This document shows positions 1-9,382 of a stretch of DNA of 64,000 bases, one piece after another. The notes under the pieces were generated by a model, which was not told the DNA's origin, did not search any database, and worked only from the letters and a program-made list of their open reading frames with translations. The DNA lies in the NCBI RefSeq assembly GCF_007994985.1, contig NZ_VOQF01000009.1, positions 142,128 to 206,127 on the forward strand, read 5' to 3'. The position numbers were made by a program, and so were the translations under genes. Positions within the stretch are counted from its first letter, which is position 1; every line of letters begins with the position of its first letter. The DNA comes from Metabacillus litoralis (lineage in GTDB: Bacteria; Bacillota; Bacilli; Bacillales; Bacillaceae).

Positions 1-455
1 AGGTTTATATACATTGCCCTGGTCCGTCAATTGGTTTAGGGGAATTGATGACCTATCGAATGGCGAGATTCGGTATAGATATTAGGTTAATAAATAAAGG
101 AGGCAGTGAGTTATTTGAAAGTATTATGCATTTAAGAGATGATGATGTTTTCGTTTTATTTGGATTTATTCGATTACTGCCAGAAGCAAAGGTCCTATTA
201 GATTATTCAAAGGAAATAGGAACTAAAACGATATTGATTACAGATCAACTAGTTTCTGATTTCACAAGAGAAGCTGATGTGGTATTGTTTGCAAGTAGAG
301 GGGAAATGAGAGATTTTCATTCGATGATTGCTCCAACTTATCTTATTGAAAATTTGATTATTGCATTAGGAATGAAGGCTAAGGAAGACAACGTAAAGCG
401 CCTTAACACATTAGGTATGTTAAGAAAAAGGTATTCGACTGATTTACCAAGATAA
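1..455 (+). CDS. RpiR/MurR-family transcriptional regulator, C-terminal part (cut by window edge)
   Basis: The reading frame is already open at the first complete codon (base 3), so the gene starts outside the window. What remains is most of a SIS (sugar isomerase) domain. The opening GPSIGLGELMTYRMARFG is the typical phosphosugar-binding turn and helix, followed by alternating strands and helices (FVLFGF, TKTILITDQ, DVVLFASRG). RpiR regulators join an N-terminal HTH to such a SIS domain and respond to phosphosugars; the HTH lies off the window. No sugar specificity can be read from this fragment. Confidence 0.75.
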   Translation, partial: VYIHCPGPSIGLGELMTYRMARFGIDIRLINKGGSELFESIMHLRDDDVFVLFGFIRLLPEAKVLLDYSKEIGTKTILITDQLVSDFTREADVVLFASRGEMRDFHSMIAPTYLIENLIIALGMKAKEDNVKRLNTLGMLRKRYSTDLPR

Positions 456-461
456 AGATCG

Positions 462-530
462 ATTTTGGACATAATTAAAGAAATCGTCTATAAAGACAAA
501 GAAATCTAAATCACTCTGTACTATCCAATA
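462..530 (+). repeat. Degenerate end of repeat family 1 (copy E)
   Basis: The stretch resembles the left end of the full copies at 7478 and 19543: it has TTGGACATAATTAAAGAA followed by an ATAAAGA...AAATCTAAAT segment. The rest of the element is missing. The remaining bases up to the next gene (531-647) hold no gene I can support. Confidence 0.4.
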
Positions 531-647
531 GATACTACTATTTTTTATTAATCAACCTGATATTTCTGAGAATGAAAAAATTGCTATCAGTGAAGCCAGT
601 CTGTAAAATGAAGAAGATAAAGAAGATAAAAAAGTGAGGGAATTAAT

Positions 648-941
648 ATGATCCAACGTACAGTACTTCTAAAATTTGCTGAAACAACTACTCAGGAACA
701 ACTACAGGAAGTTGTGAGCAGTTTTACAGCATTAAAAAATGTGCTAACAGGAATCAATGAAATTCATGCTGGTTTTAACCTAGCTGAAAAAAGTAAGGAA
801 TTTCAAGTTATCCTTATGGTTCGTTTTGAAAATCAAGCTGCTTTAGATGCATATACAGCAAATGAAGATCACCAAGCTGTTGCTGCTTTCATTCGCGAAG
901 TAGGTAGAGTTGATAGTATTGGTGTAGATATCGAATTATAA
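648..941 (+). CDS. Dabb-family (stress-responsive alpha/beta barrel) protein
   Basis: A 97-residue protein beginning MIQRTVLLKFAET and ending with a strand. The pattern is that of Dabb proteins: an N-terminal strand with hydrophobic residues and a lysine-phenylalanine (LLKF), a helix, then VILMVRFENQAALDAYTANEDHQ, where the family usually has Y..hP.H near the end. Such proteins form dimeric ferredoxin-like barrels; most have no proven reaction. The ribosome binding site GTGAGGGAATTAAT precedes the ATG. It stands alone, with the hairpin of the following repeat as a likely terminator. Confidence 0.75.
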   Translation: MIQRTVLLKFAETTTQEQLQEVVSSFTALKNVLTGINEIHAGFNLAEKSKEFQVILMVRFENQAALDAYTANEDHQAVAAFIREVGRVDSIGVDIEL

Positions 942-965
942 TAACCGTATCTATAAATAAAGAAG

Positions 966-1310
966 AGGCTGGGACATAAGTATTTAAGCTAATGATAAAC
1001 CCGAAATATTAGGAGATTTTTCAATTGATTAATCGCCTAATATTTCGGGTTTTTATTTGCTGTCTTCAATAGATTTTTGATTTTGCATAATATTTTTAAG
1101 AACTAGTGGAATGGAGCGGAAGACATTTGACTCCTGCGGGTGCAGAGGAAAGGCTGAGACCCCACAGGCGCTTGCGCCGAGGAGGCTTAGCTTCCTCCCC
1201 GCGGAAAGCAAATGTCTGCAGCGCAATGGAACGAACTTGTTTCTTTCAACTTAACTTAATTTAGATTTATTCGTCTTTTTGTAAGGCTTCTTCAATTATA
1301 TCCCAGCCCT
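966..1310 (-). repeat. Repeat family 1, full copy A (MITE-like, ~345 bp)
   Basis: The element starts AGGCTGGGACATAA and ends TTATATCCCAGCCCT, which are imperfect terminal inverted repeats. It contains an AT-rich hairpin (998-1055) and a GC-rich central block with TGGAATGGAGCGGAAGACA and a CTGAGACCCC...GGAGGC segment. It matches the copies at 7478 and 19543 in reverse orientation and codes for nothing. Its right terminus supplies the last codons and stop of the neighbouring minus-strand membrane protein gene. Confidence 0.85.
998..1055 (+). terminator. Hairpin with T-tract inside repeat copy A
   Basis: AACCCGAAATATTAGG pairs with CCTAATATTTCGGGTT and is followed by TTTTATTT. It sits 57 bases after the Dabb gene and would work as an intrinsic terminator for it. 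The same hairpin recurs at about 13885-13920 in the truncated copy. Confidence 0.6.
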
Positions 1311-1958
1311 ATTTTGTTCGATCAGAATATCCTTTGAATCCGAATCCATTTTCTCCATATAAAAGTTGATCAACCTTTTACACTGTGGAATTGAAAATCC
1401 TACTATTGGTCCTAAACCAAATGCAATAATAAGGGTACCGATTCCCACAGGACCACCTAACATCCAGCCTAGTACAAATACCAGTACTTCAATCCCGTTT
1501 CTTACCCATTGAATACTCCATCCAGTTTTATCAACAATCACAAGCATAATACTGTCCCTTGGACCAGCTCCAAAATCAGCTGAAACATAGAGTCCTATTC
1601 CTAACCCTACAAAAAGAACACCGATAATAAATGCTAAAATTGCACCTGTGAGGCTTTCTATAGTAGGTAAAATCCAGTTAAAGAAGTCAATGAATATACC
1701 TAGAAATAACATATTAATAAAAGCCCCGACTTTCGGCCAGGCTTTATTGACAATTGAACTTATAAATAACAGTAAAAACCCGATGATAATTGACCATGAA
1801 CCAATTGTTAATCCCATTTGAATAAACAAACCATAATGGAAAACATCCCACGGTCCTATCCCTAATTGCTCACCTTTTATTGTTAATGAAATGCCTAATG
1901 CTAAAACTAGTATTCCAAAAATAAAAAAAGACCAGCGAAGAAACCATTTCTTTCTCAT
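1296..1958 (-). CDS. yczE: YczE/YitT-like integral membrane protein
   Basis: A 220-residue protein with about five to six hydrophobic segments and two internally similar halves. LGIGPWDVFHYGL near residue 32 and DFGAGPRDSIMLVI near residue 128 are the duplicated G.GP.D motif of the YczE family (COG2364). In B. subtilis YczE is a membrane protein linked to lipopeptide production through an unknown mechanism, so a transporter role is only inferred. The last residues (RAGI) and the TAA stop are encoded by the terminal inverted repeat of repeat copy A, so the original C-terminus has probably been replaced. Confidence 0.7.
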   Translation of the reverse strand: MRKKWFLRWSFFIFGILVLALGISLTIKGEQLGIGPWDVFHYGLFIQMGLTIGSWSIIIGFLLLFISSIVNKAWPKVGAFINMLFLGIFIDFFNWILPTIESLTGAILAFIIGVLFVGLGIGLYVSADFGAGPRDSIMLVIVDKTGWSIQWVRNGIEVLVFVLGWMLGGPVGIGTLIIAFGLGPIVGFSIPQCKRLINFYMEKMDSDSKDILIEQNRAGI

Positions 1959-2064
1959 AACTGCTCCTTTATCTCATGTTATATTTGAGCTAATATACAA
2001 AATAACTCTATTTCAATATAACATGAGATTAGGGCAGTAGCTGTAATCTATGTTTTCTGAAATA

Positions 2065-3207
2065 TTATACTCCTGGGAACCAACCTGGTGTGTTCACAAT
2101 TGCGTTCCATAATGGATCTGGGATCACTAATTGCTCCTGCTTATCTTTATCAAGCTTAGTAACAATTTCATCCTCTTTATCTTCTTCAAGCTTTTGAACC
2201 CAATCAGGATCTATAATTAATTCTCGACCTAGGGCTAATAAAGGAACACCTGATTCAAATGCTTCACGAGCATCTTGCGCAGAATAAATAGATCCTACAC
2301 CAATAAGAGGGACACGATTATTGATTGTTTCTTGTAAATAAGCGATTCGTGACTTCTCTAAATCTTCTACACCTCTTTTAGGTTTTGAGAAGAATTCAAA
2401 AAGTGATACATGTAAATAATCTAAGTTTTTATCAGCTAATGCATCCACTAAGCTCAATGTTTCATCCATTGTAATTCCTGGTGTTTCAGGCTCTTCTGGT
2501 GAAAAGCGATAGCCCACGATAAAAGGTGATGTAGCATGCTCTTTTACAACACTTTTCACTTTATCGACTACAGCTAGAGGGAATGTCATTCTTTTTTCTA
2601 AGCTTCCTCCAAAACGATCTTCACGTCGATTTGAATGAGGAGAAAAGAATTGTTGAATTAAATAACCATTAGCTCCGTGAATTTCTACCCCATCAAAACC
2701 GGCTTCAATTGCACGACGTGTTGTTTCACCAAATGCGTCTATGATTCCTTCCACTTCTTCTTCTGTTAAAGCTCTTGGTTTCACATCTGGCTCTTCAGTC
2801 GAAACGCCACCTTGTTCTGCAGGGATATCACTAGCACTAACAATTTCTCCATTAGGGACTAATTCTGGTGGACACATTCTTCCTCCATGAAAAATTTGCA
2901 AAACAGCCTTAGCACCTTGATCTTTTATACCTTGTGCTAACTTCTTTAAGCTTGGAATCATTTCATCACTGTCTGCTCCAAACTCTCCATGAAATCCTTT
3001 ACCATTTGCTGTTACATATGTACATGCAGTAATGACCATGCTTACACCATTTGAACGGCGTGCATAATATTTCACTTCTTCTTCTGTTACAGTACCATCT
3101 TGATTAGAAGAAAAGTTAGTCATAGGTGCCATAACAAGTCGATTTTTTAGTTCAATTCCATTTGAAAATGTAAATGATGATAATAAACCTTCATTATTTT
3201 TATTCAT
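2065..3207 (-). CDS. NADH-dependent flavin oxidoreductase, Old Yellow Enzyme family
   Basis: A 380-residue TIM-barrel flavoprotein. Visible OYE features are RLVMAPMTNF (N-terminal FMN strand, residues ~22-31), HGGRMCPPELV (~108-118), the catalytic/substrate block HGANGYLIQQFFSPHSNRR (~177-195) and the phosphate-binding segment VPLIGVGSIYSAQDARE. The family reduces activated C=C bonds with FMN and NAD(P)H. It resembles B. subtilis YqiG in length and in the RLVMAP start. RBS AAGGAGGAGG lies just upstream. The physiological substrate cannot be told from the sequence. Confidence 0.85.
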   Translation of the reverse strand: MNKNNEGLLSSFTFSNGIELKNRLVMAPMTNFSSNQDGTVTEEEVKYYARRSNGVSMVITACTYVTANGKGFHGEFGADSDEMIPSLKKLAQGIKDQGAKAVLQIFHGGRMCPPELVPNGEIVSASDIPAEQGGVSTEEPDVKPRALTEEEVEGIIDAFGETTRRAIEAGFDGVEIHGANGYLIQQFFSPHSNRREDRFGGSLEKRMTFPLAVVDKVKSVVKEHATSPFIVGYRFSPEEPETPGITMDETLSLVDALADKNLDYLHVSLFEFFSKPKRGVEDLEKSRIAYLQETINNRVPLIGVGSIYSAQDAREAFESGVPLLALGRELIIDPDWVQKLEEDKEDEIVTKLDKDKQEQLVIPDPLWNAIVNTPGWFPGV

Positions 3208-3288
3208 TTTGTTACCTCCTCCTTTAAGATAGTGTTATCTTAATAAAATAATCTTCTGATGTACATTTTAATGCTTACTAGGATGTGC

Positions 3289-4167
3289 TCATGATTTTAC
3301 ATAAGGCTCAACGTGAGCATGTACTGTATATATTTCATGGTTATCCATAAGCTTATTCTCAACCGTTGACGAAATATCATGAGCAGAATTAAAGTCTAAA
3401 GATGAATCTACCGCGATCACGATATCTACCACAACATTGTTTCCATAGCTTCTTGCCTTTATGTCCTTTATTTCCTTTACTTCTTCTACTTGTGAAATTG
3501 TTTCTTTATATTGATTAAGTAGCTCTTCATCAAATCCATCAGTAAGCTGATGAGAAGCACCTCTAAAAACCTCCCACGCTGTTTTACAAATGATAAGTCC
3601 TACAACTGTTGCTGTTAATGGATCCATCCAAGGTAAGTTAAATTGGGAACCTATAATTCCCACCGCTGTTCCTATACTAACAAGTGCATCTGATAAATTA
3701 TCTTTCGCAGCTGCCATAACACTTTGACTTTTTATTTTTAAAGAAAGCTTTTTATTAAAACGATAAACAAAATACATAACAAATGCAGAAAAAATCCCAG
3801 TCCATGCTGCAATCAAATCAGGAGTTTGACTAACACCTTTAAAAATTGATGTTGCTGCCCCGACTAAAACTTGAATTCCTACAACCATCATAATAAATGA
3901 GGCAATTAATGATGCCACCATTTCTGCTTTCCAGTGTCCATAAGGGTGATCCTTATCTGCTGGTTTTTGTGATAACCTCAACCCTATTAATACTGCTACA
4001 GAAGCTAAAATATCAGTTGCATTATTTAGTCCATCTGCACGTAATGCTTCTGAATTACTAATAGTTCCTACAAATAACTTTAAAGCTGAAAGACATATGT
4101 ATGCGATAATGCTAACAATTGCTCCTCTTTCACCTAATTTCAAATCAGAGTACTTTTTATCATCCAT
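3289..4167 (-). CDS. mneP: Cation diffusion facilitator metal exporter (MneP/YeaB-like)
   Basis: A 292-residue CDF protein with six predicted membrane segments and a C-terminal cytosolic ferredoxin-like domain (~205-290). Metal-site residues are seen in RADGLNNATD (TM2, ~42-51), DHPYGH (~72-77) and KDNLSDALVS (TM5, ~154-163). CDF proteins exchange protons for Mn, Zn or Fe. Overall layout and the conserved HPYGHWKAE and NLSDALVSIGT stretches resemble B. subtilis MneP, the main Mn exporter, but metal specificity is inferred. The gene stands alone with RBS GGAGGTGAG before the ATG. Confidence 0.75.
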   Translation of the reverse strand: MDDKKYSDLKLGERGAIVSIIAYICLSALKLFVGTISNSEALRADGLNNATDILASVAVLIGLRLSQKPADKDHPYGHWKAEMVASLIASFIMMVVGIQVLVGAATSIFKGVSQTPDLIAAWTGIFSAFVMYFVYRFNKKLSLKIKSQSVMAAAKDNLSDALVSIGTAVGIIGSQFNLPWMDPLTATVVGLIICKTAWEVFRGASHQLTDGFDEELLNQYKETISQVEEVKEIKDIKARSYGNNVVVDIVIAVDSSLDFNSAHDISSTVENKLMDNHEIYTVHAHVEPYVKS

Positions 4168-4309
4168 AAACTCACCTCCACGAAACTGTTTTACACATTA
4201 AATTTATATCGATTGATCAATAAATATATTTAAATTGATACCAGATAAATATTATTCTCAAACAGGGTAAATCCTATTAATAAATTATGTGATTTTTAGG
4301 AGGAGCAAA

Positions 4310-5173
4310 ATGGAGCTTGATCACGATAAAAAGATAACCGTTTGTCATAATGAATACGATGTATTAAAAAGAGTTATTCTTTGTGAGCCACATTATATGA
4401 CAATTCGAGATGTGATAAATGAAACACAAAAGGAATTTAAAGATGAAGGTATTCATATTGATCGTGCTGTCAAACAGCATGGAGAATTTGTTAAAACATT
4501 AAGAGAGCAAGACATTGAAGTTATTTTACTACCATATCACCAGAAATTCCCTGAACAGGTTTTTACTCGTGATATTGGCGTAACACTCGGTCAAACAATA
4601 TTCGTCGCACAAATGGCAAGTGATGTAAGAATTGGTGAAGAAGATGTTTTAAAGCAATGGCTTGATGATGAGGGTCTTTCATATTTTAACTTAGCTGAAG
4701 ATCGTATAGAAGGCGGAGATGTGATGATTGATGGTCATGTTATATTTATTGGATTAAGTAATCGTACTACCCAGTTCGCCGCTGATCATCTTAAAAGCCT
4801 CTTAACACAATATGAGGTAGAAATTCTACCATTTCAAGAGAATTTTCTACATTTAGATTGTGTATTTAATATCGTTTCTCCTAATGTCGCAATTATTTTT
4901 AAAGATGCTTTTGAACAAGAACAAATTGATTTTTTATCTTCTCGATATGAATTATTAGAGGTTTCAGAGGAAGAGCAATTTACACTCGGTACCAATGTCC
5001 TGTCAATTGGAAATAATAAAATCTTAAGTCTTCCAGTAAATCAAGAAATCAACAAAAAGCTGCGTAATAAAGGTTTTGAGGTTATTGAGGTCGATATTAC
5101 TGAAATCATTAAATCCGGTGGTTCTTTCCGTTGCTGTACTCTACCAATTGTTCGTGAAAAGGCAGGAAATTAA
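4310..5173 (+). CDS. ykgA: Dimethylarginine dimethylaminohydrolase-like protein (amidinotransferase fold)
   Basis: A 287-residue protein of the arginine-deiminase/DDAH superfamily, resembling B. subtilis YkgA. Catalytic elements are F.RDIG (~86-90), EGGDV (~134-138), the histidine in FLHLDCVF (~181) and the C-terminal cysteines in GGSFRCCTLPI (~275-276). The family hydrolyses guanidino compounds through a covalent cysteine intermediate. The start at 4310 was chosen because TAGGAGGAG lies seven bases upstream; an earlier in-frame start at 4289 has no such site. A strong hairpin follows the stop. Confidence 0.75.
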   Translation: MELDHDKKITVCHNEYDVLKRVILCEPHYMTIRDVINETQKEFKDEGIHIDRAVKQHGEFVKTLREQDIEVILLPYHQKFPEQVFTRDIGVTLGQTIFVAQMASDVRIGEEDVLKQWLDDEGLSYFNLAEDRIEGGDVMIDGHVIFIGLSNRTTQFAADHLKSLLTQYEVEILPFQENFLHLDCVFNIVSPNVAIIFKDAFEQEQIDFLSSRYELLEVSEEEQFTLGTNVLSIGNNKILSLPVNQEINKKLRNKGFEVIEVDITEIIKSGGSFRCCTLPIVREKAGN

Positions 5174-5193
5174 TTATTTGAAACTGACATCCG

Positions 5194-5242
5194 ATACACT
5201 CGTACTATTGTTAACTCAATAATCAGTACGAGTGTATTTCTT
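5194..5242 (+). terminator. Intrinsic terminator after the DDAH-like gene
   Basis: ATACACTCGTACT (5194-5206) pairs perfectly with AGTACGAGTGTAT (5225-5237), followed by TTCTTCTTT. Confidence 0.75.
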
Positions 5243-5340
5243 CTTTAATATGTAGATTTTTTTATACATTTCCTACCATTATGGTACCTTATTAACATAC
5301 AATTAAATTATATCTATTAATTTATGAAGGTGGATACATT

Positions 5341-6678
5341 ATGACCAATAGTACCAATGATGCTGAAGTGTTAACTAGTAACGAAACGGATATACAAAGC
5401 TATGTTAACAGCCCGCAAAGGCAACGCAAGCTATATCGAAAAACGTTAATCATTATTGTAATTGCACAAATATTTGGAGGTGCAGGACTTGCTGCAGGAA
5501 TTACTGTAGGAGCACTTTTAGCTAAGGAAATGCTTGGTACTGATAGCTTTTCAGGGGTACCTATTGCATTGTTCACTTTAGGCTCAGCAGGGGCAGCTTT
5601 GCTTGTAGGGAAATTATCACAGCGTTATGGGCGACGTCCTGGCTTAACATTTGGTTTTTTTGCTGGTGGAATAGGAGCAATTGGTGTAGTAATCTCTGCT
5701 ATAACCAATAATATTATTTTCCTTTTTATATCACTATTAATCTACGGAGCTGGTACTGCTACAAACTTACAAGCACGCTATGCAGGTACTGACTTGGCCC
5801 ATTCAACTCAGCGGGCTACCGCAATTAGTATTGCAATGGTTTCAACTACATTTGGTGCTGTTGCAGGTCCAAATCTAGTAGGTATTATGGGGGAATTTGC
5901 TTCAACTATTGGAATCCCTTCATTAGCAGGACCCTTTATATTGGCTGCTGCTGCATATTTTCTTGCAGGTTTTGTGCTTCTCATTTTGTTAAGACCCGAT
6001 CCGATAGTTGTGGCTAAAGCTATTGCTGTTGCAGCTACAGAGAAAGAAAATACAAGGAATCATTCAGATGTTAGTATTGAGGAAGAATCGATAAATAAAA
6101 ACGGCATTCTTGTTGGTGCTTCCGTGATGATTTTAACGCAGGTTGTAATGGTTGCTATTATGACGATGACACCTGTCCATATGGGACATCATGGACATGG
6201 TTTGGATGAGGTTGGCATGATCATTGGTATTCATATTGGTGCAATGTACCTCCCTTCTTTATTTACGGGAATACTTGTTGACAAGATTGGACGGATTCCA
6301 ATGAGCATTGTAGCAGGAATCACATTACTTACTGCTGGTATTTTAGCAGCAACAGCACCGACTGATTCTATGTTAATCCTCACAATCTCTCTTGCATTAT
6401 TAGGACTAGGATGGAACTTTGGCCTAATTAGTGGTACTGCACTTCTTGTAGATGCAACAAATTCTACTAACCGTGCAAAAATACAAGGAGCTGTTGATGT
6501 ATTCATTGCTTTAGCTGGTGCAGCTGGCGGAATCTTATCTGGTGTTATTGTTGCCTATACAAGTTATCCAGCTCTCTCCCTTGCAGGTGGTGCACTTTCA
6601 TTAGTGCTTATCTTCATTATTATTTACTATAGAAAATCTAATGATAGTAAAAAGGTTCCAACTAAAGCTGGGGTCTGA
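5341..6678 (+). CDS. Major facilitator superfamily transporter
   Basis: A 445-residue protein with about 12 membrane segments and a charged central loop (~225-250). Loop 2-3 has the MFS signature in GKLSQRYGRRPGL (~93-105), and a weaker copy, DKIGRIPMS, follows TM8. The N-terminus is a 35-residue polar stretch. No substrate can be assigned; many close relatives are annotated as drug exporters. RBS GAAGGTGG lies upstream. The TGA stop lies in the centre of the 15-base palindrome TGGGGTCTGACCCCA (6669-6683). Confidence 0.8.
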   Translation: MTNSTNDAEVLTSNETDIQSYVNSPQRQRKLYRKTLIIIVIAQIFGGAGLAAGITVGALLAKEMLGTDSFSGVPIALFTLGSAGAALLVGKLSQRYGRRPGLTFGFFAGGIGAIGVVISAITNNIIFLFISLLIYGAGTATNLQARYAGTDLAHSTQRATAISIAMVSTTFGAVAGPNLVGIMGEFASTIGIPSLAGPFILAAAAYFLAGFVLLILLRPDPIVVAKAIAVAATEKENTRNHSDVSIEEESINKNGILVGASVMILTQVVMVAIMTMTPVHMGHHGHGLDEVGMIIGIHIGAMYLPSLFTGILVDKIGRIPMSIVAGITLLTAGILAATAPTDSMLILTISLALLGLGWNFGLISGTALLVDATNSTNRAKIQGAVDVFIALAGAAGGILSGVIVAYTSYPALSLAGGALSLVLIFIIIYYRKSNDSKKVPTKAGV

Positions 6679-6759
6679 CCCCACCATTTTGATTATTTTC
6701 CAAAAATAAAGTATAGTTGTCTATCATAAGAACAACCCTTTTGCTTAGGATGTGTGAAC

Positions 6760-7467
6760 ATGCGAATTAATAAATATATAAGTGAGTCTGGAAAAACTTC
6801 TAGACGAGGTGCAGATAAATTAATTAGTGAAGGAAGAGTCACGATTAATGGGAAACCAGCTAAAATAGGAAGCCAAGTTGAGCCTGGTGATGATGTTCTA
6901 GTTAATGGTGCTCCTGTTAGACTAGCTCCGAACTATGTTTATATTGCCTTAAATAAACCAGTTGGTATTACAAGTACGACAGAAAAAGGTGTTAAAGGAA
7001 ATATTGTTGATTTGGTTAATCACCCGTTACGAATTTTTAATATAGGAAGACTTGATAAAGATTCTGATGGTTTAATTCTGCTCACAAATGATGGGGATAT
7101 TGTTAATGAAATTTTACGAGCTGAAAACAAACACGAAAAGGAATATATAGTTTCAGTAGATAAACCTATTACACCTGAGTTCCTGAAAAAAATGTCAGAG
7201 GGAGTTAAGATATTGGATACTGTTACACTTCCTTGTGAAGTAAGACAGCTATCAAAATTTGATTTTCAAATTATCCTTACCCAAGGATTAAACAGACAAA
7301 TTCGACGAATGTGTGCAGAATTAGGTTATGAGGTATTCAGATTACAAAGAACAAGAATTATGAATATTCATCTAGGTAATCTTCCGCCTGGACAATGGCG
7401 AGATTTATCAAAAAAAGAACGCACTCGTTTGTTTAGTGAATTAAATTATGAACCAAAGCAATGGTAA
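6760..7467 (+). CDS. rluF: 23S rRNA pseudouridine synthase, RluF type
   Basis: A 235-residue protein with an N-terminal S4 RNA-binding domain ([18 protein letters not shown], residues ~2-19) and a RsuA/RluB/E/F catalytic domain. The catalytic aspartate is in [17 protein letters not shown] (~96-112), and the C-terminal motif is [10 protein letters not shown]. RluF enzymes isomerise a uridine in helix 74 of 23S rRNA. ATG 6760 is preferred over GTG 6754 because AGGA ends only three bases before the GTG. The gene is monocistronic and followed by repeat copy B. Confidence 0.85.
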   Translation: MRINKYISESGKTSRRGADKLISEGRVTINGKPAKIGSQVEPGDDVLVNGAPVRLAPNYVYIALNKPVGITSTTEKGVKGNIVDLVNHPLRIFNIGRLDKDSDGLILLTNDGDIVNEILRAENKHEKEYIVSVDKPITPEFLKKMSEGVKILDTVTLPCEVRQLSKFDFQIILTQGLNRQIRRMCAELGYEVFRLQRTRIMNIHLGNLPPGQWRDLSKKERTRLFSELNYEPKQW

Positions 7468-7477
7468 AATAGAATAG

Positions 7478-7820
7478 ATGCTGGGACATAATTAAAGAAG
7501 TCATACAAAAAGATATATAAATCTAAATTCAGTTAAGCTGAAAAAACAAGTTCGTTCCATTGCGCTGCAGACACTCGCTTTCCACGGGGAGGAAGCTGAG
7601 CCTCCTCGGCATGCCTGCGGGGTCTCAGCCTTTCCTCAATTCCCGTAGGAGTCGAGTGTCTTCCGCTCCATTCCACTAGTTCTTAGAATTAGTATGCAAA
7701 CTCAAATAATCTATTGATGACAGCAAATAAAAACCCAAACTATTAGGAGAATGAATAATTGAAATATCACCTTATAATTCGGTTTTTTCATTAGCTTAAA
7801 TACTTATGTCACATCCTCTT
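7478..7820 (+). repeat. Repeat family 1, full copy B (~343 bp)
   Basis: Begins GATGCTGGGACATAATTAAAG and ends ACTTATGTCACATCCTC, the two terminal inverted repeats. Between them lie the conserved GC-rich block with CTCGCTTTCCACGGGGAGGA and GGGGTCTCAGCCTTTCC, and the AT-rich right half. Orientation is opposite to copy A and the same as the copy at 19543. It has no coding content. Confidence 0.85.
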
Positions 7821-7841
7821 TTTTTGCAAACTACTCTTTGA

Positions 7842-8522
7842 CTAAATGTTCATTGATTTTGTGCTGTTTTTATTTTGACTTTGAATTTTGAGCCATTCAA
7901 GTGCGATAATATTAATCATCAAACAAACCGCCCCAGCTAAATATCCTGCAACCACATCACTTGGGTAATGTGCTCCTAAGTAAACACGACTAAGTCCTAT
8001 TAATAACAATAAAATACTTACCAGGATAACTGTACTCCATTTAATAGCTTTTGATTTTATATTTCCTAAGATGATATATGTAAGAAATCCATAAAAAATT
8101 AGCGAGCCCATTCCATGACCACTTGGAAAGCTATAACCTATTGCATCGATTTCTGAATTAATAGAAGGTCTTTCTCTTTGATAGATATACTTTAACATCC
8201 TTATGAGAAGTCCTCCACCACCTACTGCAATAATGAAAAAAGAAATTGCCCATATATCTCTTTTTCCTAACCAAATGATTAAGATACATATTACCGACAT
8301 TGTAGTTAAAAACCAGACTGAGCCTAATTCTGTAATGAACATCATCCACTTAATTCTTATATAGCCTCCGATTGGATCTAGAACTTCTAATATAATTGTA
8401 TCGAAGCTGTTTATCTCACTCTCTAAAAACCCCTCTGTAATCTCAAAGAAAGAATAGGTGAATACAGTAACCAATATAACTCCTACTAGTAGAAGCCAAA
8501 TGGAAAAACCAGTATCTTTCAT
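7842..8522 (-). CDS. PAP2-family membrane phosphatase
   Basis: A 226-residue membrane protein of about six segments with the complete PAP2 signature: KYIYQRERPS (motif 1), SFPSGHGMGS (motif 2, first catalytic His) and SRVYLGAHYPSDVVAGY (motif 3, second His and Asp). These enzymes remove phosphate from lipid substrates such as undecaprenyl pyrophosphate or phosphatidylglycerophosphate at the outer face of the membrane. The sequence does not show which one. The gene stands alone. Confidence 0.85.
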   Translation of the reverse strand: MKDTGFSIWLLLVGVILVTVFTYSFFEITEGFLESEINSFDTIILEVLDPIGGYIRIKWMMFITELGSVWFLTTMSVICILIIWLGKRDIWAISFFIIAVGGGGLLIRMLKYIYQRERPSINSEIDAIGYSFPSGHGMGSLIFYGFLTYIILGNIKSKAIKWSTVILVSILLLLIGLSRVYLGAHYPSDVVAGYLAGAVCLMINIIALEWLKIQSQNKNSTKSMNI

Positions 8523-8776
8523 TGCATAACTGTCACCCTTTCTTTTTACATGCCTATCTTTACCCTTAACCTTAAAATTTCTCCTTAAAACATATTAATA
8601 AGATCATTTACTGGGAAATAATTTTCTTTTTTTAGATAAATCTTAAACGATCAATAGAACGATTCGATTCTAATAAACATCAATTTATATCCATGTACAC
8701 CTTCCAAAACACGAATAATCCCAAGCATTCTTTGCCATTCTATACATATCATGGTGTTGTTTACGGAGGAATAAAA

Positions 8777-9382
8777 GTGGATTTTAATTTTATATGGAAA
8801 GCTGTCGTCATTGTTATTGGAGGCGTATTAATTTTACGTTTAGCAGGAAGAAAGTCAATTTCTCAACTAACAGTAGCTCAAACTGTCATGATGATCGCAG
8901 TGGGTTCGTTAATCATTCAACCTGTTAATGACCGCAATATTTGGATTACGATGGTTGTGACATTTTTAATGGTATCTACTCTGCTTTTGATTGAGTATAT
9001 TGTAATGAAATTCGACTCCTTAGAATCTTTTATTTATGGAAAATCCCTATTAGTAGTAGAAGATGGGAGAATTAATGAAAGAAACCTCAAGAAATTGCGC
9101 TTAACAGTAGACATGCTAGAAGTAAGATTGAGACAACAAAGTATCCATAATTTTAGTGATTTAAAATGGGCCACAATAGAAACAAACGGTCAACTTGGAT
9201 ATATGGTAAAACCTGATAAACAATATGCAACAAAAGAGGATATTCTAATGTTGAAAGACTTAATAGAGCAAAATCAAACGAAATTTAGTAAAACCGTAAC
9301 AGATTCAAGCAATTCAGATACTATTTTTACTGAAGTTAAAAAGAACAAACATCTAAAAGAAATTCCCAAGCATTTGAAATGA
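8777..9382 (+). CDS. DUF421 (YetF/YcaP-type) membrane protein
   Basis: A 201-residue protein beginning MDFNFIWKAVVIVIGG, with three N-terminal membrane segments, the family stretch RLAGRKSISQLTVAQTVMM (~23-41) and a cytosolic domain. I chose GTG 8777 because CGGAGGA ends seven bases upstream and the family normally starts there. An ATG at 8693 would add 28 polar residues without a ribosome binding site. DUF421 proteins are abundant in spore formers and their biochemical role is unsettled. The stop overlaps the start of the ClC gene by four bases, so the two are translationally coupled. Confidence 0.8.
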   Translation: MDFNFIWKAVVIVIGGVLILRLAGRKSISQLTVAQTVMMIAVGSLIIQPVNDRNIWITMVVTFLMVSTLLLIEYIVMKFDSLESFIYGKSLLVVEDGRINERNLKKLRLTVDMLEVRLRQQSIHNFSDLKWATIETNGQLGYMVKPDKQYATKEDILMLKDLIEQNQTKFSKTVTDSSNSDTIFTEVKKNKHLKEIPKHLK

